Positions 41,320 through 50,820 are shown, counted from the stretch's first letter. The stretch is 64,000 bases of DNA from Streptomyces sp. NBC_00154 (GCF_026342835.1 NZ_JAPEMI010000001.1:5648501-5712500), one strand, 5' to 3'. Numbers and translations: made by a program. The notes: generated from the letters alone by a model not told the origin.

Positions 41320-41453
41320 CGAACCCCGGACCGGCCACGCCGTGAGGGCGAGCCAGGCGATCGAGGTGCGGCAAGCCCAGGATAGCCCGGCTCCTTTCAC
41401 GCGGATCGGCTCGGCATGCCCGAACACCCCGCTGACCACAGGAGAGCTCTGTC

Positions 41454-42463
<1,010 letters not shown>

Positions 42464-42467
<4 letters not shown>

Positions 42468-43243
42468 GCAGCCAGACCCTCGCCCAGACCTGGTACATGA
42501 CCCAGCGGCAGCTGATGGCGATCATCAGACAGCCGGTCTTCCTGGCGATCTCCCTGATCCAGCCGGTGATCTGGCTGTTCCTGTTCGGCAATCTCTTCAA
42601 GAAGGTCGTCGAGCTCGGCGGCTTCGGGACCACGTCCTATCTGGACTACCTGATCCCGGGCATCGTGGTGATGAGCGCTCTCGGATCGAGCATGTGGGCC
42701 GGGATGGGAACCCTGGAGGAGATCGAGCGGGGCACGCTCAACCGTTTCCTGACCACCCCGGTCAGCCGGAACGCGCTGATGAACGCCAACGTCGTGCAGA
42801 ACGGCATCAGCACCGCTGTGCAGTCGGTGATCATCGTGCTGCTCGGCTGGGCCGCCGGTGCCACCTACCCCGGCGGGGCGGGCGGACTGCTGATCCTCCT
42901 CGTCGCGTCGATCCTGCTCGGTACGGTGTTCGGCGCGCTCTCCAACGCCTTGGGGATGCTGGTCCGCCAGCGCGAGTCGATCATCGGCATCAACACGTTT
43001 CTCCTGCTGCCGCTGACCTTCCTCTCGTCCTCGTTCATGGCGCCGAGTCAGATGCCGTCGTGGATGCGGCAGATCGCGGACTTCAACCCGGTCAACTGGG
43101 CGATGGTGGCGGGCCGTTCGGCGCTGACCGCCGACCCCGACCGGGGCTTGGTGCTCAGCCGCGGGGGAGCGCTGCTGGTGCTCGCGGTGGTGGCGGTCTG
43201 GCTGTCGACCCGCACCTTCCGCTCGTACCAGAAGTCCGTCTGA
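42464..43243 (+). CDS. ABC exporter permease, DrrB family (ABC-2)
   Basis: 259 residues from ATG 42464, overlapping the ATPase stop by 4 bases (ATGA). ABC-2 membrane protein with six helices: LAISLIQPVIWLFLFGNLF, YLIPGIVVMSALGSSMWAG, the RGTLNRFLTTPVSRNALM signature, and INTFLLLPLTFLSSSFMAP. The final helix ends SYQKSV. Obligate partner of the DrrA-like ATPase. Confidence 0.93.
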
Positions 43244-43246
43244 CGG

Positions 43247-43735
43247 TCAGGGGTGCGGCGGGGGTGACGACAGCGCCGTGTCAGGGAGCCGGTCCGGGTG
43301 CGTCTGCCCGGGCCGGCTCCGCGGCCTGCGGGCCGCGCGCACAACCAGGAAGACGAGCAGGCCGAACGGCGACAGCAGAATCGTCAGCACCAGCAGGGGA
43401 CTCATCACCAGGGCGGGGATGCCCAGCCGTCGCCCCTCCAGGAACATCCACTGGCCCAGCAGCAGATCCCAGGCGATGACCTGGGCCCAGAGCGCCCCCG
43501 CACCGTTCGCCAGCACGGTCAGGTCGCGGAACGTGTCGATGTCGGGACTGCGTACCGAGGCCCAGAGTTCGGGGAAGACCGGCACGGCCATGACGAGATA
43601 GACGACCAGTACGGGCAGCACCGTGAGCGGTGACGCGGTCAGGCGCGCGGTGGGCCGCCAGTGCGGGGCCAGGATCATCAGCAGCCAGAAGGGCGCGGCC
43701 AGCCAGAACGAGACTTCGAAGAGCGTGCCGGTCAT
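43247..43735 (-). CDS. ABA4-like membrane protein (DUF4281)
   Basis: 162 residues from ATG 43735, four transmembrane helices. The mark AQVIAWDLLLGQWMFLEGRRLGIP is the conserved core of the plant ABA4/DUF4281 family, which in plants is needed for neoxanthin synthesis. The bacterial role is unknown. The start overlaps the stop of the interrupted membrane gene by 4 bases, so it was the second gene of that operon. The IS insertion therefore may also silence this gene by polarity, unless the IS provides a promoter. Confidence 0.8.
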   Translation of the reverse strand: MTGTLFEVSFWLAAPFWLLMILAPHWRPTARLTASPLTVLPVLVVYLVMAVPVFPELWASVRSPDIDTFRDLTVLANGAGALWAQVIAWDLLLGQWMFLEGRRLGIPALVMSPLLVLTILLSPFGLLVFLVVRAARRPRSRPGQTHPDRLPDTALSSPPPHP

Positions 43736-44660
43736 GCCACGAGCTCCTTCTTGTCGGCATCAGCCTTACGGGACAGGGGAATCGGCCGCAGCGCCGCGTA
43801 CGCACCGGCGGCGGTGGCGGCCAGGACCGCGGCCGCGGCGCCGAGCGTGGCGCCGTCCGGATGGATCAGTGGCTGCCCCCGCAGTGCCTGCCAGGCGACG
43901 AGGGCGACGACCGCCGCGTACGCCCCGGAGGCGACGCGCACCAGACGCAGCCGGACCCGCGGATCACCCAGTCGGGGAAGGCGCGGGGCCAGCGCGGCCA
44001 GCGCAAGCAGGAAGAGCGGGAGCAGCTGGAGCGAGTGCATCCCGACGAAGTGCGGAATACGCAGATCGCCGCCGGTCGTCGACCAGCCGGTGAGCGGCAT
44101 CGAGGGGCCGCCGTCCGGTACACCGACGGAGTGCGCGCCGACCACATCGGCGGTGTCGAGGTTGCCCGCGGCTCGCTGCCCGGGCGTCGGCTGCGTCATC
44201 AGGAAGCCGAACCCGGCTCCCACCAGGGCTATGAGCACGCCCGAGCGGATCGCCAGGGCGGCGGCGCGGTCCGGGATACGGGCACGCAGCAACAGGATCG
44301 CGATGACCAGGGTTGCGGTCCAGAGGATGACGACGGTGGCGCCCATCACGGTGAACAGCCGCTCGTCGAAGGGGGTGGCGTGGTTGAAGTGGCTGCGCCT
44401 GCCCCGGATCACCTGCCCGGTGATGATCGCCATCTCGACCAGGCTGGACAGGGCGACCACGGTCCCGGCCACCCAGCCGGTGCGCCGGCCGCGGGTGAGC
44501 AGCGTCAGCATCCAGGCGAGCGCCAGGGCGTACACCACGAACGAGACCGCGAACTTGAAGGGCTTGAACCAGATTGCCGAGCCCGCGAGGACCCGGTTGT
44601 CGACCAGCAGTCCCACCCCGGAGACGACGGCCATGAGGGCCATTGCCGCGGCGAAGAGGA

Positions 44661-44664
44661 CTAA
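44661..44664. repeat. CTAA target-site duplication, left copy
   Basis: CTAA immediately before the left inverted repeat; the second copy is at 46052-46055. A 4-bp YTAR-like target fits the IS701 family. Confidence 0.85.
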
Positions 44665-46051
44665 TACTGCAACCGCATCTTCCGTGACAGGTGCTGGATT
44701 GGCTCGTTGTTCCGACTGTGCGATGAATCGTTGACGGTTGAGCAGGTCGAGTCGTGGTCCGAGGGGATAGCCGGGTTCCATGCCCGGTTCGCCCACCGTT
44801 TCGGCAGGTCGGAGCCCCGCGAGCGGGCGTCGGACTACCTGAACGGGTTGCTCGCGCCGCTTGAGAAGAAGAACGGGTGGACGCTGTCGGAGCAGGTCGG
44901 GCAGTTGCGCCCCGACGGCGTCCAGCGCCTGCTCAACCACTCCGACTGGGACGAGAACGCGGTCCGCGACGATGTCCGGGACTTCGTCGTGGAGACCATC
45001 GGCGCCAAGGACGCGGTGCTGATCGGCGACGACACCGGCTTCCTGAAGAAGGGCACCAAGTCCGCCGGCGTCCAGCGGCAGTACACCGGCACAGCTGGCC
45101 GCACGGAGAACAGCCAGATCGGAACATTCCTGGCCTACGCCTCCGCCAGGGGGCGGGCGTTGATCGACCGCGAGCTCTACATCCCCGTCTCCTGGACGGA
45201 TGACCGTGACCGCTGCCGCGCGGCCGGGATCGACGACGAGGTCCCCTTTGCGACCAAGAACGAGCACTTCAAGTGGATGCTGCAGCGCGCCATCGACGCG
45301 GGTGTCCCGTTCGCGTGGGTCACCGCTGACGAGGCATACGGGCAGGTCAAGCACCTGCGAGTGTGGCTGGAGGAACGTCGGGTCGCGCACGTGCTGGCCA
45401 CGAAGGTCAACGACACTGTGATCACCGCGCACGGGGCGGACACGCGGGTGGACCAGTTGGTCGCCGCGCTGTCCCGCCAGCGGTGGAAACGGATCTCCGG
45501 CGGGGCCGGCGCGCACGGTGAGCGGATCTACGACTGGGCGCGTGTCGCGATCCGCCCGTCCTGGGAGAACGGCTTCGGGCACTGGGTGCTGGCCCGACGC
45601 AGCGTCAGCGACCCGAGCGAGATCGCCTACTACGTCTGCTACGGCCCGGTCGCCTCCCGACTGAAAGACCTGGTCAAAGTGGCTGCCGCGAGGTGGGCGG
45701 TGGAGGAGTGCTTCCAGACCGCGAAGGGAGAGTGCGGTCTGGACCACTACCAGGTGCGGCTCTACCGGGCCTGGTACCGCCACATCACCCTGGCCATGGC
45801 CGCCCTTGCCTACCTGACCGCCGTCCGCGCCGCAGAAGCCGCAAAAGGGGCACTCTCGACGACGAACGGGACCTCATATCCCTCAGCGTCCCGGAGATCC
45901 GCCGGTTGATGGGCCACGTCGTCGTCACGCGCCACTGTCACAGCAACGAGCACCATCTGCACTGGTCACGCTTCCGACGACGCAGCCAGGCCCGAGCCCG
46001 CCGCTCCCACTACAAACGCCGAGGCCACATTCTCCAGATGCGGTTGCAGTA
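44665..46051. mobile_element. IS701-family insertion sequence, 1,387 bp
   Basis: Perfect 16-bp inverted repeats TACTGCAACCGCATCT at 44665-44680 and its complement at 46036-46051, flanked by CTAA on both sides. One transposase gene fills the inside. The intact repeats and duplication indicate a recent, unrearranged insertion. It splits the membrane protein gene after codon 10. Confidence 0.9.
44707..45909 (+). CDS. IS701-family DDE transposase, C-terminus frameshifted
   Basis: About 400 residues from TTG 44707 (LFRLCDESL). DDE residues lie in GDDTGFLKKGTKSAGVQRQYTGTAG (first Asp pair), WVTADEAYGQ (second) and WAVEECFQTAKGECGLDHYQVR (Glu). After residue 380 the frame passes into KGALSTTNGTSYPSASRRSAG and stops at 45909. 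In the -1 frame, beginning at GCAAAAGGGGCA (45841-45852), the DNA continues as DLISLSVPEIRRLM, then HWSRFRRRSQARARRSHYKRRG up to the inverted repeat, which is the usual family C-terminus. So the copy has a frameshift, either a fixed mutation or a programmed slip at the A4G4 run. Confidence 0.88.
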   Translation: MFRLCDESLTVEQVESWSEGIAGFHARFAHRFGRSEPRERASDYLNGLLAPLEKKNGWTLSEQVGQLRPDGVQRLLNHSDWDENAVRDDVRDFVVETIGAKDAVLIGDDTGFLKKGTKSAGVQRQYTGTAGRTENSQIGTFLAYASARGRALIDRELYIPVSWTDDRDRCRAAGIDDEVPFATKNEHFKWMLQRAIDAGVPFAWVTADEAYGQVKHLRVWLEERRVAHVLATKVNDTVITAHGADTRVDQLVAALSRQRWKRISGGAGAHGERIYDWARVAIRPSWENGFGHWVLARRSVSDPSEIAYYVCYGPVASRLKDLVKVAAARWAVEECFQTAKGECGLDHYQVRLYRAWYRHITLAMAALAYLTAVRAAEAAKGALSTTNGTSYPSASRRSAG

Positions 46052-46055
46052 CTAA
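46052..46055. repeat. CTAA target-site duplication, right copy
   Basis: CTAA directly after the right inverted repeat; pairs with 44661-44664. Confidence 0.85.
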
Positions 46056-46119
46056 GGGACGGTGCCAGGAACGCCATGACGACATGGATGTACCCCCAGT
46101 GACGGTGAAAGACCATTAT

Positions 46120-46164
46120 GGATAGCGACACTCTCCGCTATCCGATAGTGGAACTATCTATGAT
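46120..46164 (+). promoter_or_regulatory. MerR promoter-operator region
   Basis: Two inverted repeats in tandem: GGATAGCG-N8-CGCTATCC (46120-46143) and GATAGT-GGA-ACTATC (46144-46158). TATGAT, an ideal -10, follows at 46159-46164 without a good -35, the layout of a MerR-activated promoter. The region is shared with the divergent, IS-split membrane gene. Confidence 0.6.
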
Positions 46165-46203
46165 GGAATGCGGAGTTGGCAAGGGCGGAAGGAGTAACGC
46201 GCG

Positions 46204-46860
46204 GTGCGCATCGGCGAGTTGAGTCGCAGGTCCGGGGTTCCGGTTCCGACGATCAAGTTCTATGTACGTGAAGGTCTGCTGCCCGCAGGGCAGTTGACCA
46301 GCCCGAATCAGGCGTCGTACGACTCCGGGCACGAGCGCAGGCTGAAGTTGATCCGCGCCCTGCTGGACGTCGGCGGCCTCTCGCTCGCCGCGATCGGGGA
46401 CGTCCTGCACACGATCGACGACCCCGCGCAGCCGGTGCACAACGTGCTGGGCGTGGCGGCGAAGCGGATCACGGCGCTGGAGGGCAGCGAACCCGGGCCC
46501 GAACTGGAGGACGCCCGCGCGGAGGTGGCCGAGCTGCTGCTCCGGCGTGGCTGGCGGGCCGAGGCGCACAGTCCGGCCGGCGAGGCGCTGGCCGGGGTGC
46601 TGGTCGCGCTACGGCGGGCGGGTCACGGGGGGTTCGTCGAGCTGCTCGACGACTACGCGGCCGCTGCGGAACCGGTCGCCCGGGCCGACCTGGACTATGT
46701 GGGGCGGCGGGTGGCGCGCGAGGACCTGGTCGAGAGTGTGGTCGTCGGCACGGTGCTGGGCGAGGCGATGTTCAGTGCACTGCGCCGGCTCGCACACGTG
46801 GACGCGTCGGCAAGGGTGTACGGCGACGACAGACCGAGGGAGCCGCGCGGCGCCGGCTGA
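46204..46860 (+). CDS. MerR-family regulator
   Basis: 218 residues from GTG 46204 with AAGGAG about 12 bases upstream. MerR HTH and wing: MRIGELSRRSGVPVPTIKFYVREGLLPAGQLTSPNQASYDSGHERRLKLIRALLDVGGLSLAAIGDVL. The C-terminal part has no metal-binding cysteines; it is alpha-helical and resembles drug- or small-molecule-sensing MerR members. Divergent from the split membrane gene with palindromes between, so probably its activator or repressor; its target operon is now interrupted. Confidence 0.9.
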   Translation: MRIGELSRRSGVPVPTIKFYVREGLLPAGQLTSPNQASYDSGHERRLKLIRALLDVGGLSLAAIGDVLHTIDDPAQPVHNVLGVAAKRITALEGSEPGPELEDARAEVAELLLRRGWRAEAHSPAGEALAGVLVALRRAGHGGFVELLDDYAAAAEPVARADLDYVGRRVAREDLVESVVVGTVLGEAMFSALRRLAHVDASARVYGDDRPREPRGAG

Positions 46861-46912
46861 CCGGGACATACGCGTACCCCGGTCACCGTCCGGGAGCCCG
46901 TGACACGCATAC

Positions 46913-46949
46913 GCCCCGGTCGCCGTCCGTCCTGGACGGTGACCGGGGC
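46913..46949. terminator. Bidirectional terminator between merR and the siderophore-interacting protein gene
   Basis: 16-bp stem with one G-T pair (46913-46928 with 46934-46949), 5-base loop, between convergent genes. A partial copy (CCCCGGTCACCGTCC) at 46877 precedes it. Confidence 0.75.
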
Positions 46950-46986
46950 CTACACGTACCCACAAATGTCGCCCGGGCGCGGTGGC

Positions 46987-47829
46987 CTACGCCGCGCGCT
47001 CCTGCTCGCGCTCCACCTGCTCGTTCCACTCGCGCTTCACCGAGCGCCAGGCGTCGTCGTTCTGGCCGAGGCGCCAGTAGCCGGAGATCGACAGCTGCGA
47101 CAGCGGGATCTTCCGGTCCAGACGCAGGTGCCGGCGGATCTCCTTCACGAACCCCGCCTCGCCGTGCACGAACGCCTGGACCTCGCCCGCGGGGAAGTCC
47201 AGCGACTTCACCGCCGCGGTCACGGCCTCGCCGACCGGGCGCTCGCCGCGGTGCAGCCAGGTGAGCTCCACCCCGTCGGCCGTCTCGATCTTCTGCTCCT
47301 CGGACGCGTCCGCCACCTCGATGTACGCGTGCGCCACCGCGCCCGTGGGCATCTGCTCCAGCGCCGCCGCGATCGCCGGCAGAGCGCTCTCGTCACCGGC
47401 CAGAAGGTGCCAGTCCGCAGACGCGTTCGGACCGTACCCGCCGCCGGGGCCCAGGAACGTCACCTGATCGCCCGGAGCCGCCCGCAGCGCCCACGGGCCG
47501 GCCAGGCCCTCGTCGCCGTGCACCACGAAGTCGATCGCCAGCTCCCGGGTGACCGGGTCCCAGGAGCGGACCGTGTAGGTGCGGGTGGTGGGCCACAGCT
47601 CGCGCGGGTACTCCTCGCGGATGCGAGCCATGTCGAACGGGTGCGCATAGTCCGCGCCCTCGGGTGCGAAGCACAGCTTGACGTAGTGGTCGGTGAACCC
47701 GGACAGCGCGAAACCGGCCAGGCCGTCACCACCGAGTACCACGCGCACCATGTGCGGGGTGATCCGCTCGGTGCGCAGGACCTGGGCCCCCTGCGCCGTG
47801 GGTGCCTGCCGCGCCGGTCGTTCTGCCAC
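46987..47829 (-). CDS. Siderophore-interacting protein (flavin ferric-siderophore reductase)
   Basis: 280 residues from GTG 47829 with GGGAG upstream. FAD-binding domain with RTYTVRSWDPVTRELAIDFVVHGDEGLAGPWA (RxYS/T-type FAD motif, then G-P-W-A), followed by an NAD(P)H domain, LAGDESALPAIAAALEQMP, and the C-terminal GYWRLGQNDDAW typical of the ViuB/SIP family. It reduces Fe(III)-siderophore in the cytoplasm to release iron. A DmdR/IdeR-type iron box lies 24 bases upstream, so it is expressed in iron starvation. No siderophore transporter is adjacent. Confidence 0.93.
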   Translation of the reverse strand: MAERPARQAPTAQGAQVLRTERITPHMVRVVLGGDGLAGFALSGFTDHYVKLCFAPEGADYAHPFDMARIREEYPRELWPTTRTYTVRSWDPVTRELAIDFVVHGDEGLAGPWALRAAPGDQVTFLGPGGGYGPNASADWHLLAGDESALPAIAAALEQMPTGAVAHAYIEVADASEEQKIETADGVELTWLHRGERPVGEAVTAAVKSLDFPAGEVQAFVHGEAGFVKEIRRHLRLDRKIPLSQLSISGYWRLGQNDDAWRSVKREWNEQVEREQERAA

Positions 47830-47852
47830 GAGGTTCTCCCTGCTCCGAATGC

Positions 47853-47866
47853 TTAGGCTTGCCTAA
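47853..47866 (-). promoter_or_regulatory. Iron box (DmdR/IdeR-type)
   Basis: TTAGGCTTGCCTAA, a near-perfect palindrome followed by GTTAGC, matching the TTAGG...CCTAA iron-box core, between the SIP gene and the exonuclease gene stop. Confidence 0.8.
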
Positions 47867-47875
47867 GTTAGCACC

Positions 47876-48808
47876 TCATGCCCGGAGGACGGATAGCAGG
47901 CGCTGCAGGGCGCCGCCCAGGCCCCACTGGTCGGCCAGTGCCTCGAGGGCGGCGGGGTCGCGCGGCTCGGTGGGCAGCGCGGGATCGAACTCGGGCAGCG
48001 GTACGTCACCGGCGACCCGGACCACCGTCGGCGCGACGGCCACATAGTCCCGCGCCTCGTCGAGCCGCTTGCGCTGCGAAGGTGTCAGCCTGGACGCCGG
48101 ATCGTCCACCGCGGCCATGATCCCGGCCAGGTCGCCGAAGGTGTCCAGCAGTTTCGCCGCTGTCTTCTCGCCGATACCGGGGACCCCCGGCAGCCCGTCG
48201 CTCGGGTCGCCGCGCAGCAGTGCCAGATCGACATAGCCGGAGCCGTCCACCCCGTACTTCTCGCGCAGCCACGCCTCGTCCGTGAGCTGGAGCGACCCGA
48301 CACCCTTAAGCGGGTAGAGCACCCGCACCCCGCGGGCGTCGTCGACGAGCTGGTAGAGGTCCCGGTCGCCGGTGACGATGTCCACCGGGCCCGTGGCGAG
48401 GCCGGTGAGCGTACCGATCACGTCGTCCGCCTCGTATCCCGCGACACCGACCCGGGCGATGCCGAGCGCGTCGAGCACGTCCTCGATGATCGGGACCTGC
48501 GGGGCCAGCGTGTCGGGGGTCTCCTCCTCGTCGGGGAGTCCCTCGGCGGTCTCCACGGCGACGCGGTGCGCCTTGTACGACGGGATCAGCTCCACCCGCC
48601 AGTGCGGCCGCCAGTCCGCGTCCATGCAGGCCACCAGCTCGTCCGGCCGGTGATCCTGGACGAGCCGCCCGATGAAGTCGAGCAGTCCGCGCACGGCGTT
48701 GACCGGCGTGCCGTCCGGCGCGCGCACCGAGTCGGGGACGCCGAAGTAGGCGCGGTAATAGAGGGATGAGGTGTCTAGCAAAAGGCACTTCTTGGGCCTA
48801 GTCGTCAT
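47876..48808 (-). CDS. 5'-3' exonuclease (flap-nuclease family)
   Basis: 310 residues from ATG 48808. FEN/PIN-like nuclease like the N-terminal domain of DNA polymerase I: LLLDTSSLYYRAYFGVPD, ACMDADWRPHWR, GYEADDVIGTL, VTGDRDLYQLVDD (metal-binding acidic cluster), and the helix-hairpin-helix LLRGDPSDGLPGVPGIGEKTAAKLL. It would remove RNA primers or flaps. It is full length. The start overlaps the end of a gene fragment (48805-49145), and the serine recombinase lies behind that, so the native promoter of this gene may have been replaced by the insertion. Confidence 0.92.
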   Translation of the reverse strand: MTTRPKKCLLLDTSSLYYRAYFGVPDSVRAPDGTPVNAVRGLLDFIGRLVQDHRPDELVACMDADWRPHWRVELIPSYKAHRVAVETAEGLPDEEETPDTLAPQVPIIEDVLDALGIARVGVAGYEADDVIGTLTGLATGPVDIVTGDRDLYQLVDDARGVRVLYPLKGVGSLQLTDEAWLREKYGVDGSGYVDLALLRGDPSDGLPGVPGIGEKTAAKLLDTFGDLAGIMAAVDDPASRLTPSQRKRLDEARDYVAVAPTVVRVAGDVPLPEFDPALPTEPRDPAALEALADQWGLGGALQRLLSVLRA

Positions 48809-49145
48809 GGCATCAGCATGCCCGTAGGACGGCCGAGAACGGGAAACGCCGGCGCATGCAGGGCGGTGGCTTCGGACTCCCGGACGCCGTCCTGGGCGTG
48901 CGCGAGCTGGGCATCGAGGATGCGCTCGTCGGGGACCTTGGAGGTTTTGCCCTCGGTGACGGCAGCGCGCATGTCGACTTCGGCCTTGGTGATGGCCTGT
49001 TGCCCTTCGAAGGCTTTGCCCTCGGCGGCAGCGATCGCTTCATTCGCGGCGTCCAGGTCGGCGAGGGCCTCGCAGACGTCCGCCGGGAAAACGACGAGGA
49101 TGACGCCCCCGGGGCATCGCCCCGGAACGCCGCCCCGCTGCCGTC
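48805..49145 (-). pseudogene. Start-less gene fragment next to the recombinase
   Basis: On the minus strand a frame runs open from about 49145 to a stop at 48805-48807 that overlaps the exonuclease ATG. The translation is coherent and helical: VVFPADVCEALADLDAANE, then IAAAEGKAFEGQQAITKAEV and PDERILDAQLAHAQDG. No ATG/GTG/TTG start exists near its beginning (first ATG at about 48978), so it appears to be a C-terminal remnant. Composition and the position at the recombinase boundary suggest a phage or island gene cut by integration or deletion. No family is recognised. Confidence 0.5.
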
Positions 49146-49154
49146 AGTCGGCCG

Positions 49155-50579
49155 TCAGTTGCGCCAGTGGATATCGACGCGTTCGGGGTCGATGCCACGC
49201 CGCCCCCGAACGCCCGGCTTGACCACGATGTGCTGAAGCGCGGACGACAGCAGGTCGCGTCGTCCGTCGGTGTCGCGCTGCTCCCACGCTTCTGCGAAGG
49301 TCATACCGAGGCTCACGTAGTCGACCTCAGGTTCGTCAGGCATGGCCAGCAGCTCACGGCGCTTGGCCTTGAGCTTGCGAAGGTCTGACATGAGCTCAGC
49401 CTCGCGCTCGTCGTCGTCCACGTCCGCGAGTTCCGCCGTGGTCGACTTGATGGCCGCTTCGATCGCGGCGAGTTCGGCGACCTCGCGCACCGTCTCGTGG
49501 GCCTCGACGACTTCGAGTTTGCCCACCGTCGCCAGGAATGTGCGCTCCACGTGCTCCTCGATCCGCTCGGCGACGATGGAGGTTGCCCGTACGCAGCCGG
49601 TACCGTCCGAACGGCCGTGGCAGGCGTACCGGGTCACCGGGTTGTGGCCGCCGGTCTTGTTGACGCGCATGGAGCCACCGCACGAAGAGCACCGCAGTAG
49701 GCCCGACAGTAGCCGGGCGCGCCGCTTGCGTTGCCCGCCCGGTGTTTTCGTCGGCGCGAGCAGTGCGCGGAGGCGCAGCACGTCCTCTTCGGGGAGTATC
49801 GGCTCCCACACCTGGATCGGCTGGCCGTCGGCGTCGGTGACGACCTTCCCCTTGTGCGTCATGTGGCCGAGCGTCGCCGCCTGCGTGAGGACGATGCGCA
49901 GCGACGTCATCGACCACGCCTTGGCCTTGCGCGGGACCGAGCCGACTGCGTTGAGCACATTGGTCGCGTAGTAGACAGACTTGCCGTTCAGCACCAGGTC
50001 GGCGGCCTTGCGGACGTACGCGGCTTCGACCGGGGCGACTTCAAGGGCCTTTCCGGCGCCGTCGGGGTTGTCGACGATGCGGTATCCGTACGGTGCCGAG
50101 CCTCCCGGCCATCGCTGGGCTTTCACCAGTGCGGCGCGGGCGGCAGTGACGCGGTCGCGGATGGTGGCCGCTTCGAACTCGGCGAACACGCCGAGCAACT
50201 GGAGCAGCATACGACCGGCTGACGTCGTCATGTCGAACGGTTCCGTAGCGGAAACCAACGACACACCGGCCTTCGCCCACTGCTCGGTGAGTGACGCAAG
50301 GTCGGACACGGAGCGCGCCACGCGGTCAATGCGCCAGACCATGACCGTGTCGACGAGATCAGCGGCGACGGCTTCGCGGACCCGGGCAAGGCCGGGGCGG
50401 TCGAGGCGGGTCTTGGTGGCCGATACGTCGACGTCCTCGATGATGTCGGCGAGGGCCCATCCTCGCGCGTGACACATAGCCTGGATGACTTCTCGTTGGC
50501 GCTCGATGGACGTGCTCTCGTCCGTGGCCTTGGAGATCCGGGCGTACCCGATGACTCGCCTTGGCGCATGTGTTGTCAT
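49155..50579 (-). CDS. Large serine recombinase/integrase
   Basis: 474 residues from ATG 50579 (MTTHAPRRVIGYARISKATDE). Resolvase domain with nucleophile Ser16 in YARIS and VDVSATKTRLDRPGL, then VMVWRIDRVARSVSDLASL and GRMLLQLLGVFAEFEAATIRDR. Recombinase domain (APYGYRIVDNPDG...LRIVLTQAATLGHMTHKGK) and zinc-ribbon (LRCSSCGGSMRVNK, RYACHGRSDGTGC), followed by a coiled coil (AAIEAAIKSTTAELADVDDDEREAELMSDLRKLKAKRRELL). This is the architecture of phiC31/actinophage-type integrases. No excisionase, replication or cargo gene remains beside it, so the element is a remnant. The recombinase itself looks intact. Confidence 0.92.
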   Translation of the reverse strand: MTTHAPRRVIGYARISKATDESTSIERQREVIQAMCHARGWALADIIEDVDVSATKTRLDRPGLARVREAVAADLVDTVMVWRIDRVARSVSDLASLTEQWAKAGVSLVSATEPFDMTTSAGRMLLQLLGVFAEFEAATIRDRVTAARAALVKAQRWPGGSAPYGYRIVDNPDGAGKALEVAPVEAAYVRKAADLVLNGKSVYYATNVLNAVGSVPRKAKAWSMTSLRIVLTQAATLGHMTHKGKVVTDADGQPIQVWEPILPEEDVLRLRALLAPTKTPGGQRKRRARLLSGLLRCSSCGGSMRVNKTGGHNPVTRYACHGRSDGTGCVRATSIVAERIEEHVERTFLATVGKLEVVEAHETVREVAELAAIEAAIKSTTAELADVDDDEREAELMSDLRKLKAKRRELLAMPDEPEVDYVSLGMTFAEAWEQRDTDGRRDLLSSALQHIVVKPGVRGRRGIDPERVDIHWRN

Positions 50580-50789
50580 GCGGGTGATGGTAGTCCGCGG
50601 TGAGATGGTATCGAGGAGCATTAGCCCCACACCCCGATCATGCCGCACCCCACTGACACCGGCCCGGAAGTGAACTGGATCACTCTTCTGTTTGGTCCAG
50701 GTAAGTGTGGGCAGGCGCGGCACCGGAGCGGATCACGTCGCAATTGCAACTTCAGCGCGTGCCGAGCGGACCGAATCCGCGCCGCTCCA

Positions 50790-50820
50790 CGGTCTGCCGG
50801 AGGGGGTGGCAGACCGTTTT
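50790..50820 (+). terminator. Terminator-like hairpin in the leader of the betaine transporter operon
   Basis: 9-bp perfect stem CGGTCTGCC / GGCAGACCG (50790-50798 with 50808-50816), loop GGAGGGGGT, then TTTT. No rightward gene lies upstream, so it is not needed to end one; it sits 23 bases before the GTG at 50843. The gene-free stretch 50580-50789 also has an imperfect inverted repeat, CTGGATCA...TGGTCCAG (about 50674-50702). Confidence 0.6.

Larger units (their letters stand above)
43732..46085 (-). pseudogene. Multi-pass membrane protein gene split by an IS element
   Basis: The 3' piece (44664 down to 43732) encodes nearly the whole protein, about 310 residues with seven or eight transmembrane helices: ALMAVVSGVGLLVDNRVLAG, WFKPFKFAVSFVVYALALAWML, VVALSSLVEMAIITGQ, FVGMHSLQLLPLFLLAL. 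The 5' piece is 46085-46056, ATG plus 9 codons (MSSWRSWHRP) with GGGGG upstream. Removing the element and one CTAA copy joins them in frame as ...WHRPLVLFAAAMALMA. The pattern HFVGMHSLQLLPLF and GWSTTGGDLRIPH is shared by a family of unknown membrane proteins. The gene is very likely inactive here. Confidence 0.85.

Noticed and set aside
41300..41400. tRNA-like T-arm on the minus strand (GGGGTTCGAGACCC) near 41311-41330
   Set aside because: A 5-bp stem with TTCGAGA loop forms, but no matching acceptor, D-arm or anticodon arm is found in the 60 bases before it; the sequence is part of a terminator stem.
44765..45783. Minus-strand extension of the membrane protein frame into the IS
   Set aside because: The frame stays open by chance in the IS; inverted repeats and the target duplication show the true junction at 44664, and the real N-terminus is at 46085.
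48856..49236. Plus-strand frame opposite the recombinase end
   Set aside because: The minus-strand frame gives a much more protein-like helical sequence; the plus frame is Gly-rich and ends inside the recombinase gene.
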